DNA from: Streptomyces sp. MJM8645
GTDB lineage: Bacteria; Actinomycetota; Actinomycetes; Streptomycetales; Streptomycetaceae
Length of the DNA: 64,000 nucleotides
NCBI RefSeq assembly: GCF_001625365.1
Contig: NZ_LJJF01000002.1
Span: 62,001 to 126,000 of the forward strand
Direction: 5' to 3'
The notes under the pieces were generated by a model. That model had not been told where the DNA came from and ran no database searches. It saw only the letters and a program-made list of their open reading frames with translations. A program made the translations under genes and the position numbers. This document shows positions 63,929 to 64,000 of the stretch, piece after piece (the first letter of the stretch is position 1; each line of letters starts with the position of its first letter).

Positions 63929-64000
63929 AGGACCGGGACCTCGCTGAGGCCGCCCGCCAGCCGCTCGTCGTGGTCGCGCAGGCTCCGCGCGTCCACCGCC
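63922..64000 (-). CDS. Cytochrome P450, C-terminal end only
   Basis: The last 25 codons are in the window: AVDARSLRDHDERLAGGLSE then VPVLW and TGA. The xxLxGGLxxxPVxW ending is the final beta hairpin of bacterial P450s. Overlap with the ferredoxin start supports the pairing. Confidence 0.75.
   Translation of the reverse strand, partial: AVDARSLRDHDERLAGGLSEVPVLW

Overview
The window is high-GC actinobacterial DNA and most likely comes from a Streptomyces chromosome, possibly an arm. The basis is GC-rich third codon positions, frequent GTG starts, GTGA/ATGA gene overlaps, and typical families (HTH-NTPase-WD40 protein, PucR/MarR/TetR regulators, serine/threonine kinase, P450-ferredoxin pair). 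The species cannot be named from the sequence alone.

Layout. (1) 1-6102: the end of a pyridoxamine-oxidase-like gene, then a compact biosynthetic unit: an NRPS-like adenylation-carrier-reductase enzyme followed by two tandem, related cytochromes P450. (2) About 6.1-41.8 kb: an accessory zone dominated by unknown genes, gene fragments and mobile DNA. It holds an IS630 remnant, two adjacent tRNA genes (one degenerate), a large HTH/NTPase/WD40 protein, and an IS21-family element whose istB is split by a ~4 kb element carrying three overlapping tyrosine recombinases plus one cargo gene (a RIT-type, recombinase-in-trio, element). A second, broken copy of the third recombinase lies nearby. The rest is duplicated small gene pairs, a kinase locus, a repeat-rich protein and a five-gene block of unknown function (34.8-39.0 kb). 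At least nine genes here carry one-base frameshifts; I noticed none in the genes to either side. (3) 41.9-48.1 kb: a MarR-regulated set (MFS exporter, GlcG-like protein, two aldo/keto reductases, a luciferase-like oxidoreductase, an SRPBCC protein) with similar operator-like sequences at two promoters. (4) 48.3-50.5 kb: two small membrane proteins and a peptidase-like remnant.

(5) 50.5-54.3 kb: a putative RiPP-like operon: a 51-residue precursor-like peptide with an Asp/Asn-rich tail, an attenuator-type hairpin, a cupin_4/JmjC-type 2-oxoglutarate oxygenase, two more strong hairpins, then a fused ABC exporter. This is the best candidate for an undescribed system here. (6) 54.4-55.8 kb: GNAT and TetR genes facing away from a perfect palindromic operator, and a WD40 remnant. 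(7) 55.9-62.9 kb: a PucR regulator divergent from a catabolic operon: sodium/solute symporter, class II aldolase, agmatinase-type ureohydrolase, thiamine-diphosphate enzyme. (8) 63.0-64.0 kb: a TetR gene and, on the other strand, a 3Fe-4S ferredoxin following a P450 cut by the window edge.

All assignments come from reading motifs; no database search was run.
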